A DNA stretch of 64,000 nucleotides, taken from positions 1 through 64,000 of the forward strand of contig JAEOSU010000029.1 of the NCBI GenBank assembly GCA_016840165.1, read 5' to 3'. The position numbers were made by a program, and so were the translations under genes. Each line of letters starts with the position of its first letter. The stretch's first letter is position 1. Under the pieces are notes generated by a model. That model searched no databases and was not told the DNA's origin. It was given only the letters and a program-made list of their open reading frames with translations. The stretch is from Promethearchaeota archaeon. Lineage in GTDB: Archaea > Asgardarchaeota > Lokiarchaeia > Sigyniarchaeales > SOKP01. Positions 45,652-53,886 of the stretch are shown here, one piece after another.

Positions 45652-45945
45652 TTAACCCATTATTTTCATTGCATCTCGAGCACTAACTAAAACTTCTAAT
45701 TTAGCTTCAATATGTTCGTTATCAATGAAAGGCTTCATAATCTTGGAGATATCGACAATTGCATCATCTCCATGATTCTTTTCTATGTGAATAATATTAT
45801 ATTGTTTCATTCCCTTTTTCCCATCACCAGTTTGTAAAATTTGCCACTTTTTAACATAATCGGGCATTTTTGGCATTTTTTTGGCAATATCTATTAAATC
45901 TTTTGACATAGATGAAGGATACCATAATATAAAGTTTAAAATCAT
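45652..45945 (-). CDS. Small alpha/beta protein, possibly a ferredoxin-like dimeric fold
   Basis: The protein starts MILNFILWYPSSMSKDLIDI, then KKMPKMPDYVKKWQILQTGDGKKG and INHEKN-type strand material (YNIIHIEKNHGDD). The short beta-alpha-beta-beta pattern of about 97 residues resembles dimeric alpha+beta-barrel proteins. I use the ATG at 45945 because GAGGTG lies 7 bases before it; an ATG at 45960 would put the ribosome-binding site inside the coding region. The biological role is unknown. Confidence 0.6.
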   Translation of the reverse strand: MILNFILWYPSSMSKDLIDIAKKMPKMPDYVKKWQILQTGDGKKGMKQYNIIHIEKNHGDDAIVDISKIMKPFIDNEHIEAKLEVLVSARDAMKIMG

Positions 45946-46077
45946 GCAAACACACCTCATAGTGTATTTTTAATAACTAGATTTCGCATCTAGTAAGATT
46001 AAATTGATTTACAAGGTATTTAAAAGTTTACATTAATGTCCAAAAAATCATTACACAATTACATAAGATCTTGTTAA

Positions 46078-47100
46078 TCACATTTTTCTGCCACAATATG
46101 GGCAGATTTTAGCCGAAAATTCAACCAATTTTCCACAATTTGAACATTTTACTTTAACAAAACCATGGTTTGATATTTTAAAGCCAGTAGCTAAATTATC
46201 CATAAACTGTGGTATTGAATCATGATCAACCACGACTTCGTCACCATCTACGATGAAATTAAATTTCTTAGCCCACCTAAATATTTTCTCGAAAAATTCT
46301 TTCTCATCCATATCCAATGCTAGTCGCATTGTATCCAACTTAATTTTACTGGATACTGCCAACATTGTTTTAATTTGCTTAATCAACTCTCTTTTTTTTT
46401 CTTCAATTTGTAGTTGTTCAGTTTCTTTATAGTTTTTCGCTTGATTGATTAATTCATAAAGCTTGTCAGTTTTTAATTCATCTTGCTTTATTAAACGTGA
46501 ATTACTCTTCAAGGCAAGATATGAAGTAATTTTCTTCTGAATATTGACAATTTGGATATAAGCCACTGAATCTATTAATTCCCTATGGATATCTTTTATT
46601 TGAGTGACTTTTTCATGATAGACAGAGTTTTTATTGAAAAATTTAAAGCTTAGACCATTTTCCGTAAGAATAAGGAAACCTTCATGTAATTTTGCTTTCC
46701 AATCGACCTCAGAAGGCACCCCTTTCCAGAATGCTGCTTTCGTTTCATAAAGCACGGGATAATCATTTTTATAGGCAGCACGAGTTAATTGTTGAAATAA
46801 ATATTCTGTAAGGGTTTTTGAACTTTTTAAAGAGCTATTTCCCCTCTTATGAGGATAAAAATTATACTTATTAACTTTATCTATAGTTAATTCGATAGTA
46901 TGTAGATTACGCCGTTTTCTTATCACAAAATTATCAATTTCTGAGATATTAATCTGAAAAAGAATTTGGTCTTTGATTGATTTAAAGGAAAAGGTTCTAT
47001 CTGTTAATATGATAGTTCCCCGAGACTTTTTTGAAATTAGGGCAAAATAATTTGCTTCCCCTGAAACAAAATTGCCATATGATTCAAAAAGGATCACCAT
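46078..47100 (-). CDS. PH-like / winged-helix protein with C-terminal zinc ribbon
   Basis: Two beta-rich stretches (residues 8-80, ALISKKSRGTIILTDRTFSF; and about 120-190, EGFLILTENGLSFKFF) are of the kind found in PH-like or GRAM-type domains that bind membranes or other proteins. A helical winged-helix-like unit follows (KLDTMRLALDMDEKEFFEKI, FNFIVDGDEVVV). The last 25 residues are a zinc ribbon (KCSNCGKLVEF, CPYCGRKM). Known functions for this combination are not clear to me; a signalling or trafficking adaptor is possible. It is monocistronic. Confidence 0.6.
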   Translation of the reverse strand: MVILFESYGNFVSGEANYFALISKKSRGTIILTDRTFSFKSIKDQILFQINISEIDNFVIRKRRNLHTIELTIDKVNKYNFYPHKRGNSSLKSSKTLTEYLFQQLTRAAYKNDYPVLYETKAAFWKGVPSEVDWKAKLHEGFLILTENGLSFKFFNKNSVYHEKVTQIKDIHRELIDSVAYIQIVNIQKKITSYLALKSNSRLIKQDELKTDKLYELINQAKNYKETEQLQIEEKKRELIKQIKTMLAVSSKIKLDTMRLALDMDEKEFFEKIFRWAKKFNFIVDGDEVVVDHDSIPQFMDNLATGFKISNHGFVKVKCSNCGKLVEFSAKICPYCGRKM

Positions 47101-47356
47101 TTCAAATTCAATAAAAAAGTTCTACCCATATATAATTTTGCATTCCAAAGTATGAAGAATCTCATTTAAAATCGAGCCTACTATGTTGAAACGAAATGAT
47201 ACTTTTAATTTTGCGCAATAAAATAAAAAAAAATACGGAAAACCGAGAATTAATAAAAACCATAAATCTTCCATAAAGAATTTTTACTAATTTTCTATCT
47301 TTTCTCTTTATTCCCTTTATTTAACTACTTTTTGACACTTTTTTAATTACTTAGAA

Positions 47357-47611
47357 TTAATAATCGCGTCTTCGTGATCTATGACTCTTACGTGGACCTT
47401 CTTCAATAACCTTAATGTCTATGGCTTGGGGGCCTTTATCACCCTCAGAAACAGAGAATTCTACGACATCTCCTTCATAGATAGTTTTAAACTCGCCCTC
47501 ATCTCCCTTAATGGCAGAATAATGAGCGAAGATATCACCAGAACCATCATCTTGAGTTATAAATCCGTAACCCTTTCGGGCGTCGAACCATTTAACTTTA
47601 CCAGTTGGCAT
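47357..47611 (-). CDS. Cold-shock protein (CspA family)
   Basis: MPTGKVKWFDARKGYGFI starts the protein, with RNP1 KGYGFI and RNP2 DIFAHYSAI, ending in an Arg-rich tail (KSHRSRRRDY). At 84 aa it is slightly longer than bacterial CspA because of this tail, which may help RNA binding. It is an RNA/ssDNA chaperone by family. CSPs are much more common in bacteria than archaea, so transfer from bacteria is possible. The upstream sequence has no recognised cold-shock element. Confidence 0.92.
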   Translation of the reverse strand: MPTGKVKWFDARKGYGFITQDDGSGDIFAHYSAIKGDEGEFKTIYEGDVVEFSVSEGDKGPQAIDIKVIEEGPRKSHRSRRRDY

Positions 47612-47776
47612 TACAAAAAACCTTTGTGTACATTAGAGCACATTCAATTACAATGCACTCTTCAAGTGATAATAAATTATTGGTATGTAATAAAAATTGT
47701 GGTATTAGAATCAAATTTGTATTACAATCTATGTTATAAGGAAAATTATAAATAGTCCTCAAATAAAAACTATATT

Positions 47777-48598
47777 ATGCCATTTGTAGAAGTTAATGGA
47801 ATTAAATTGTATTATGAAGTTCATGGAGACGGATATCCCTTATTCATACTTCATGGCTACGGAGCGACAAGTAAAGTATGGATTGGTCAAATTGATGCTC
47901 TTTCAAAAAATTATAAAGTCATTGCTTATGATCAACGAAGTTCGGGAAACTCTGACCATCCCAGTGAAGATTATACCTTGGATACCTTAGTAGAAGATTT
48001 AAAAGGATTAATGGACTTTTTGAAGATAGATAAGGCTCATCTTATGGGGCAATCTATGGGTGGGTGGGTGTCTCAAAATTTCGCACTTAAATATCCGGAT
48101 AGAGTAAATAAATTAGTGTTAATTGGTACAAATCATAAAGGAGCGGGATTATATATTCTTAAGAATACATTAATTGACCTTTATGAACTGGCACAAACTA
48201 GTAAGGAAGAAGCATTCTGGAAATATGCGAAATTGATGCATCATAGAAATTTTTTAAAAGAAATGAAAGCAGATCCAAAGAAAAAGTTTTATGGATTATG
48301 GTCAACTGAAGATTTAATGGAAGAACTTACAGAGAATAAGATGACTCCAGATGATTATGAGCGATTCGAAAAAGCAGGTTCTATGCATAACCTTTTAGAT
48401 CGATTACCTGAGGTAAAACATCCAGCGATAATAATTGGTGGTTCTAACGATAAAATGTCTCCTAAGCTCGTTATGGATGAGATGCATGCCAAACTTCCTA
48501 ATAGTACTATAAAGATCTTTGAAAATTCAGGGCATCATGTATTCATCGAAAGAGCACCAGAGGTAAATGATTTAATAATCGACTTTCTAAATAAATAA
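47777..48598 (+). CDS. Alpha/beta hydrolase (peroxidase/esterase-like)
   Basis: The nucleophile elbow is HLMGQSMGGWVSQNFAL (Ser around residue 94), with the oxyanion-hole motif LHGYGATSKVW in front, the acid in IIGGSNDKMSP and the His in FENSGHHVFIE. All three triad residues are present. The 273-aa length fits the AB_hydrolase_1 family. The substrate is unknown; likely esters, lactones or C-C bonds. A long T-run follows the stop. Confidence 0.88.
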   Translation: MPFVEVNGIKLYYEVHGDGYPLFILHGYGATSKVWIGQIDALSKNYKVIAYDQRSSGNSDHPSEDYTLDTLVEDLKGLMDFLKIDKAHLMGQSMGGWVSQNFALKYPDRVNKLVLIGTNHKGAGLYILKNTLIDLYELAQTSKEEAFWKYAKLMHHRNFLKEMKADPKKKFYGLWSTEDLMEELTENKMTPDDYERFEKAGSMHNLLDRLPEVKHPAIIIGGSNDKMSPKLVMDEMHAKLPNSTIKIFENSGHHVFIERAPEVNDLIIDFLNK

Positions 48599-48599
48599 A

Positions 48600-48637
48600 T
48601 TTTTTTTTTTCTAAATCTTCATTTCTGTAAATGAAGG
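48600..48637 (+). terminator. T-run plus hairpin after the hydrolase gene
   Basis: Eleven consecutive Ts (48600-48610) directly follow the stop codon, a likely oligo-T termination site for archaeal RNA polymerase. Six bases later an 8-bp inverted repeat, CTTCATTT and AAATGAAG with a CTGT loop (48617-48636), would form a hairpin. Because it lies after the T-run, the hairpin is not a bacterial-type terminator on this strand. Confidence 0.45.
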
Positions 48638-48767
48638 GAAATATTCCTACCAAAACAGTTTTCATTAAATCGATACTTAAGCTTTTTTAAGGCGTATAAC
48701 TAATTTTAATGTAATTATATGTTTTATTATTTGAAATAGTCAATATCTGTAGAAACTGAGAAAATTT

Positions 48768-49313
48768 ATGGCCGATTTAAAAGATCTTACAGTTCCTCTT
48801 TTAGATAAATTAGCAAAAGAATGCTATATTACCTTCAAAAGTGGCGATAAAAAAAAAGATAAAATTAGAAAAATCGATGAAGCAGATATCGACCCATTGC
48901 GGTTACAATCTCTTATAAATAAGTATGCCGGTAAAAGAAAGAAATCAAAAAGAATCTCCTCGGATCAATTTTCCGAATTAAAAGGAAGGATCAAATTATT
49001 AGAGGAACAGGTAAAATTTTTGATGTCAAAAATTTCTTTTAGTGAAATTGAACTACTGGAGGAAGAAAATCGCAATGTCATAACAATATCAAGTGATTTA
49101 GGAGATATTAAACGATTTATCACATCTATCATTTCACCTGGTGAATCAATAACAATTGATGAATTAATCGAAATAAAACAACTTCAAAAAATCCCATTAA
49201 TCACTCTAAAACACGTCATATATGATCTAATTGACGAAAACGTATTTGAGGCAATAGAGGGAAATTCACGACAAAAAATTGGTAATAAAGTTGGAATGTT
49301 AAAAAGGATTTAA
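48768..49313 (+). CDS. SAP-like / coiled-coil / winged-helix protein
   Basis: The first 60 residues (LKDLTVPLLDKLAKECYITF, followed by DKIRKIDEADIDP) resemble a SAP or LEM-like helix-turn-helix that binds DNA or chromatin. Residues 65-95 form a short coiled coil (ELKGRIKLLEEQVKFLMSKI). The rest (IDELIEIKQLQKIPLITLKH, YDLIDENVFEAIEG) is a winged-helix-type unit. The combination suggests a nucleoid- or DNA-associated protein. No named family fits the whole protein; confidence in a real gene is higher than in function. Confidence 0.6.
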   Translation: MADLKDLTVPLLDKLAKECYITFKSGDKKKDKIRKIDEADIDPLRLQSLINKYAGKRKKSKRISSDQFSELKGRIKLLEEQVKFLMSKISFSEIELLEEENRNVITISSDLGDIKRFITSIISPGESITIDELIEIKQLQKIPLITLKHVIYDLIDENVFEAIEGNSRQKIGNKVGMLKRI

Positions 49314-49319
49314 AATCTA

Positions 49320-49553
49320 AGTGATTATAGTACCTTTGGTATCTTAACTAAATCTTATGTTGAATCTGTCTTACATATATCTCCTAAATATTGTATTGCT
49401 CTTACAGAGGAATATATTAATACAACGATGCAATTTGCTTTGAAACTCTTTGAATTAGGTTATATTGATCAAAAACTCGAAGTAAGTGATATTTTTGAGT
49501 CTAAATTTGTAAAGCAAATCCATCATGAACGTAGCCATTATGGTAATCTATAA
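49320..49553 (+). pseudogene. Remnant of a larger gene (C-terminal fragment)
   Basis: An open stretch of 77 codons with no start codon until a Met (ATG) about 39 codons before the stop reads like a genuine protein end: SDYSTFGILTKSYVESVLHI, ALTEEYINTTMQFALKLFEL, GYIDQKLEVSDIFESKF. It directly follows the stop of the previous gene. I suspect the helical C-terminus of a substrate-binding-protein-like fold, but this is not established. No other part of the gene is seen. A frameshifted or deletion-generated remnant is the simplest explanation. Confidence 0.4.
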
Positions 49554-49588
49554 GAAAAAAATTTAATTAATCATACATCTAACAAATT

Positions 49589-50236
49589 ATGGATTTTTTA
49601 ACGATCTTAATTACGTATGGAATCTTATTTGTTGGAGAATTAGGCGATAAAACACAATTAATAGTTTTCAATCTTGCGTTAGAATATCCAAAATTTTATA
49701 AAGTTGGGATTGGCGCGTCGTTAGGGTTTGCTGTCATAGTAACCCTTGGAGTATTTTTTGGGGCGCTCATTACTGCGTTTATTCCTGTTTTCATTATATC
49801 TATAATTTCTGGGATTATATTCATAGTTATCGGATTATTAGAGAGTCGTAATTTGAAATCTCTCTATAAAGAGAATAAGCGAGGTAAATCAAACTCTCAA
49901 AGTCCAGTTAATAATATAAGTTCAGAGGAATCTTTAGAAATTACTAAAAAAAGCAAATTTGCGAAATTAAAAAAAAATCCCTACTTAGCGGGATTTTTTG
50001 CCATTTTTATTATGGAGTTAGGAGATAAAACTCAACTTTTAACAATAACTCTTGCTTCCATATATGCTGCACCAATAGAAGTGTGGCTTGGATCATTTTT
50101 AGCTCTAATAACTGTCGCTTGGATAGGTATTTTATTAGGCGGATTTATTGCGCGAAAAGTTTCAAAGTTTTATTTAAAACTAATTTCAGTAGCTCTCTTT
50201 ATATTTGTGGGGGTATTGATATTATTTACCATTTAA
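49589..50236 (+). CDS. GDT1/TMEM165 (UPF0016) family cation transporter
   Basis: Two copies of the family signature are present: GELGDKTQLIVFNLAL (residues 14-30) and MELGDKTQLLTITLAS in the second half, each within a membrane helix (ExGDK(T/S)). About six helices with a charged loop between the halves make a pseudo-symmetric antiporter. Known members move Mn2+/Ca2+ in exchange for H+. The gene meets the CDF transporter tail-to-tail with a 4-bp overlap, and both handle divalent cations. Confidence 0.9.
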   Translation: MDFLTILITYGILFVGELGDKTQLIVFNLALEYPKFYKVGIGASLGFAVIVTLGVFFGALITAFIPVFIISIISGIIFIVIGLLESRNLKSLYKENKRGKSNSQSPVNNISSEESLEITKKSKFAKLKKNPYLAGFFAIFIMELGDKTQLLTITLASIYAAPIEVWLGSFLALITVAWIGILLGGFIARKVSKFYLKLISVALFIFVGVLILFTI

Positions 50237-51159
50237 TTAATATTACACGATTTCAGATAATCGTTAGAAACAACTTGAATTGTCGATTCGATGATATTAT
50301 ATTCCTTATGGAGAAATTCATTGATCTCTGAAATTAAATCGACATCTCCACCTTCTTTTTTCTCATTTTTTAACACTATATATGCTGAAAAGACTAGCAT
50401 ATCGGGAGTTATAGTCCATAAATGCATATTAAATAGTTCACTTATTTCAGAGAAATTATTTTTTAAGTTCGTTGAAATAATATGAACATTCATTCCCTTA
50501 GGAGCAACCTCAAGCAATATTCTAGTAGATTCCTTTAATATGCCTATCGCCCAATATAAAATAATAATAGATATTCCAATACTGACGAGTGGGTCTAAAA
50601 TGTACCAATTGGTATAATTGATTATAAACGCAACAGTGACAATTCCAATCGAAGAGGCTGCATCGGCTATCATATGAAAAAAGACACTCTTGACATTTAG
50701 GCTTTTATTTTTGCCTTTACTTAATATGAGTATACTTGAGATGTTTACTGCTAATCCCACAAGAGCAACAAAAAACATATAAAATCCGGCAACTTCAATT
50801 GGATTCAAAAATCTCATAATCGCCTCATATAATATAAATCCAATAATTGGTAAAAGAAAGAGACCATTAATGAATGCCGCTAAAATTTCTGAACGATATA
50901 AACCAAAGGTCTTATGATGACAAGGAGGCTTTTTTGCAATGTAAATTGCTAATAAGCTTATACCAATGGCAAAAGCATGTGTGAACATGTGTCCAGCATC
51001 GCTAATTAAAGCAATACTATATGTTATTAACCCCCCTATAATTTCTACTATCATTACGATTAATGTAATAGTTAATGAAAGGATTAACCTCTTTTTTTCT
51101 ACACTTCGATATTCGAATAATTGACTTGATATTTGATTGAAGTCTTTTTTCTCTTCCAT
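50233..51159 (-). CDS. Cation diffusion facilitator (CDF/ZnT) transporter
   Basis: About six membrane helices with metal-site residues: in helix 2 LISDAGHMFTHAF (the HxxxD-type pair is inverted, with D and H four apart) and in helix 5 FFHMIADAASSIG (HxxxD). The cytoplasmic C-terminal domain (VHIISTNLKNNFSEI, MHLWTITPDMLVFSAYIV) is typical. CDF proteins export Zn2+, Mn2+ or Fe2+ from the cytoplasm. I use ATG 51159; the GTG at 51171 lies earlier in frame. A His-containing loop (IAKKPPCHHKTFGLYRSE) is as in Zn transporters. Confidence 0.92.
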   Translation of the reverse strand: MEEKKDFNQISSQLFEYRSVEKKRLILSLTITLIVMIVEIIGGLITYSIALISDAGHMFTHAFAIGISLLAIYIAKKPPCHHKTFGLYRSEILAAFINGLFLLPIIGFILYEAIMRFLNPIEVAGFYMFFVALVGLAVNISSILILSKGKNKSLNVKSVFFHMIADAASSIGIVTVAFIINYTNWYILDPLVSIGISIIILYWAIGILKESTRILLEVAPKGMNVHIISTNLKNNFSEISELFNMHLWTITPDMLVFSAYIVLKNEKKEGGDVDLISEINEFLHKEYNIIESTIQVVSNDYLKSCNIN

Positions 51160-51355
51160 TATAAATATCACCAGGCGTAAACAAGGTAAATTAATGCTCT
51201 AATAAGGAAATTTGTGTTAGAAAGTCTAATAAAAACCAACTTGATAAAGTAAAATTCTATTTAAAATTAAAATTTACTACTAATATAATATTAAGAATTA
51301 TAATAAGAAATATATCAATATTGCATTGATCATTTCTTAAAGAGGATAAGAGATA

Positions 51356-52141
51356 ATGAAAATTGTTGATTTGGAAGAAAAATATAACCAACTTTACTTC
51401 ATGTGCCTTGAAGATTGGTCTGATGAGATGAAAGAAGCAGGAGATCACAAGGAAAAATGGTACCATAAAATGAAAGATAAAGGTTTAGGTGTGAAACTTG
51501 CACTAAACGATAATGAGGATGTGGTTGGGATGATTCAATATCTTCCAATTGAATTCTCCCCTGCTGAAGGAACTCAAGCTTATTTTATCAGTTGTATATG
51601 GGTTCATGGATATGAAGAGGGTGTTGGTAATTTTCAAAAGAAAGGAATAGGAAAAGAGCTATTAAAAGCCGCCGAACAAGATATTAAGAATAGAGAGGTT
51701 TCAGGGATCGCTGCATGGGGTCTATCCTTACCCTTTTGGATGAAGGCATCGTGGTTTAAAAAGCAAGGTTATGAAAAAGTGGATAAGGATGGAGTTGCTG
51801 TCTTATTGTGGAAACCTTTTAATAAAGAGATTAAAATCCCTAATTGGATTAAACTAAAAAAAAAGCCCAAAAAAAACCCTGGAAAAGTAACCGTCACAGC
51901 TTTTTCAAATGGTTGGTGTCCCGCACAAAATATTGTTTTTGAAAGAGCAAAGAGAGCTGCTAGTGAATTTGGAAATACAGTAATATTTCAAGGAATTGAT
52001 ACTTTTAATCGAGATACCTTTAAAGAATGGGGTATTTATGATGGTCTCTTCATCGATGGTAAAGAAATAAGGACGGGACCACCTCCTACTTATGAAGATT
52101 TAGTAAAGAAAATCAAAAAAAGAGTAAAAAAGTTGAAATAG
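51356..52141 (+). CDS. GNAT acetyltransferase fused to thioredoxin-like YoaP-type domain
   Basis: Residues 1-160 form a GNAT fold (acetyl-CoA loop around NFQKKGIGKELLKAAEQDI). From about residue 170 a thioredoxin-like domain begins (GKVTVTAFSNGWCPAQNIVF, then GIYDGLFIDGKEIRTGPPP). It keeps a single Cys where thioredoxins have CxxC. Fusion of a GNAT to this YoaP-type domain is known in bacteria. The substrate is unknown. It is divergent from the CDF transporter; spacing of 200 bp contains no further gene. Confidence 0.82.
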   Translation: MKIVDLEEKYNQLYFMCLEDWSDEMKEAGDHKEKWYHKMKDKGLGVKLALNDNEDVVGMIQYLPIEFSPAEGTQAYFISCIWVHGYEEGVGNFQKKGIGKELLKAAEQDIKNREVSGIAAWGLSLPFWMKASWFKKQGYEKVDKDGVAVLLWKPFNKEIKIPNWIKLKKKPKKNPGKVTVTAFSNGWCPAQNIVFERAKRAASEFGNTVIFQGIDTFNRDTFKEWGIYDGLFIDGKEIRTGPPPTYEDLVKKIKKRVKKLK

Positions 52142-52184
52142 ACTATTAAAATAACTTAATTGCATTTATTAAATAAGCAAAATT

Positions 52185-53315
52185 TTATTTTTGTTTTTTT
52201 CTTTCAATCTTTTTTCGCACTACACAATGTGTTGGTCCTGTGAGCATAGAAAGATAGCACGAATTGCAACTTATACACTTAGCTGGAGTGATATCTCCAC
52301 TCTGCCATCTTTTTGGTAAATCCGGTTCATATAATAATGGTCTACTTATCGAAATAAAGTCAGCATTTCCATTCTTAAGGATTTTTTCGGCGGATATTGG
52401 ATTTTTAATGCCTCCTACCATAATTAATTTACTTTCCCCCATAAAGGGTTTTAGTTCTTTTGCTACGGCTAAGAAATAATTCTCGTCATCGGTACTTTTA
52501 ATGATTTTACTAGGATAGGCATTAGGTGTTCCAATTTGAGTTTCACCAATACCACCACTCGGTTCAATAGCATCAAAACCGGATTTTATAATAATTTTCG
52601 CAATATTAATGCCATCATCAAGTATTAATCCACCCGGTATAAAATCTTGGGTTTGAAGCTTAATAATAATTGGAAAACTTTTACCAACTTTTTCTCTCAG
52701 TTGCTCATGTATCATTATTAAGATTCGAGTCATATTTTCAATGTTTCCTCCATATTCGTCGTCTCTTCTATTTGTATAGGGGGATATAAAATTACTAAGT
52801 AGATAACCATGAGCCGCATGTAATTGGACCATATCATATCCACATAGGTATGAGCGATATCCTGCATCGACAAATTTTTTAATTATTACTTCAATTTCTT
52901 TCTTTGATAGTTTTCGCGGTGTTAAACCGGTAATTTTGTCTTTTACAGCAGTGGGAGCAACAGGTGGGTATTTAGGATGAACTCCTTGCTTTCCTGTATG
53001 GCCAATTTGAGCAGCAATTTTTACTTCGGGAATATCATGCACTTTTTCAACTAACTTTCTTTGCCCAGAGATATAGGAATCATTATCTAATCGCGCTTGA
53101 TATGGACTAATTGTTCCTCCAACATCTACTGAAATAAACCCACTTATAATCAAACCTGTTCCTCCTTTTGCTAATTCGTCGTAAAAATTAATCATTTTCT
53201 CTCCAACGCTTCCATACTTTTCAGCTCTTCCTGAAAATGTGGCTGAGCGAACAATTCGATTTTTGATCCGAACAGCTCCAATATAACCGGGGCTAAATAA
53301 CAATTCAACACTCAT
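52185..53315 (-). CDS. Old-yellow-enzyme-like NADH:flavin oxidoreductase
   Basis: FMN-binding TIM-barrel features are all visible: LFSPGYIGAVRIKNRIVRSA at the start, AAQIGHTGKQG, the HAAHGYLLSNFISPYTNRRD active-site region, and GGIKNPISAEKIL near the C-terminus. The C-terminal ISCNSCYLSM cysteines could bind an iron-sulfur cluster as in the 2,4-dienoyl-CoA reductase branch, but the usual third and fourth cysteines and the second FAD/NAD domain are missing. Likely an enoate or enone reductase. Length 376 aa is right for the barrel alone. Confidence 0.88.
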   Translation of the reverse strand: MSVELLFSPGYIGAVRIKNRIVRSATFSGRAEKYGSVGEKMINFYDELAKGGTGLIISGFISVDVGGTISPYQARLDNDSYISGQRKLVEKVHDIPEVKIAAQIGHTGKQGVHPKYPPVAPTAVKDKITGLTPRKLSKKEIEVIIKKFVDAGYRSYLCGYDMVQLHAAHGYLLSNFISPYTNRRDDEYGGNIENMTRILIMIHEQLREKVGKSFPIIIKLQTQDFIPGGLILDDGINIAKIIIKSGFDAIEPSGGIGETQIGTPNAYPSKIIKSTDDENYFLAVAKELKPFMGESKLIMVGGIKNPISAEKILKNGNADFISISRPLLYEPDLPKRWQSGDITPAKCISCNSCYLSMLTGPTHCVVRKKIERKKQK

Positions 53316-53426
53316 TGGTATCGATTCTTCTTAATTTTTAAAACCTAAAAGAAAATAAATATAAATTAATTTTGAATTTTATCCTTATTATTTAATTATG
53401 AATTTGCAGTAAAATTGTGATGAATA

Positions 53427-53828
53427 ATGCTCTTAGACTTTTTCAATGAGGATTGGGCTCAAACTTTCTCTTCAATTGAGGATATATTTTGGTTTCTCAT
53501 TCTTTATCTCATATTTCTGTTGATTATGTCGATATTCCTATCGATTGCAATAAATCTTTTTAGTTCAGCGAAAAACTCAGGTTTTGGCTCTGTGTTTGCT
53601 ACATCCTTTGTGATTACCATTTTTTATGCAGTTATCTTTCTATTTCTCCAAGGATTGTTAGCTTGGATAATTGTCTTAGTTATCGCATGGTTGATCATTA
53701 GTGCAAGGCACCACATAGGATTTCTGGGAGCTATATTGGCCACAGTAATAGCCTTTATTCTTTATGTAATCGTAGCTATTGTTCTTGGAATAATATTTAA
53801 TGTGACACTAATCGTACTCCCATTTTAA
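53427..53828 (+). CDS. Small four-helix membrane protein
   Basis: The 133-aa protein has a polar N-terminal 25 residues and then four hydrophobic helices with hardly any loops (FWFLILYLIFLLIMSIFL; FVITIFYAVIFLFLQGLLA; IIVLVIAWLIISA; ILATVIAFILYVIVAIVLG). No conserved motif is seen. It may be a subunit or a stand-alone membrane protein of unknown role. A strong T-run follows its stop. Confidence 0.65.
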   Translation: MLLDFFNEDWAQTFSSIEDIFWFLILYLIFLLIMSIFLSIAINLFSSAKNSGFGSVFATSFVITIFYAVIFLFLQGLLAWIIVLVIAWLIISARHHIGFLGAILATVIAFILYVIVAIVLGIIFNVTLIVLPF

Positions 53829-53832
53829 ATAC

Positions 53833-53849
53833 TTTTTTTCTTTTTTTTT
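53833..53849 (+). terminator. Oligo-T terminator
   Basis: Runs of seven and nine Ts separated by one C follow the stop codon of the small membrane protein gene, a typical archaeal intrinsic termination signal. Confidence 0.5.
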
Positions 53850-53886
53850 ACATCTAAAAAGAGTTTCAGAACAGATAATTCTGTAT

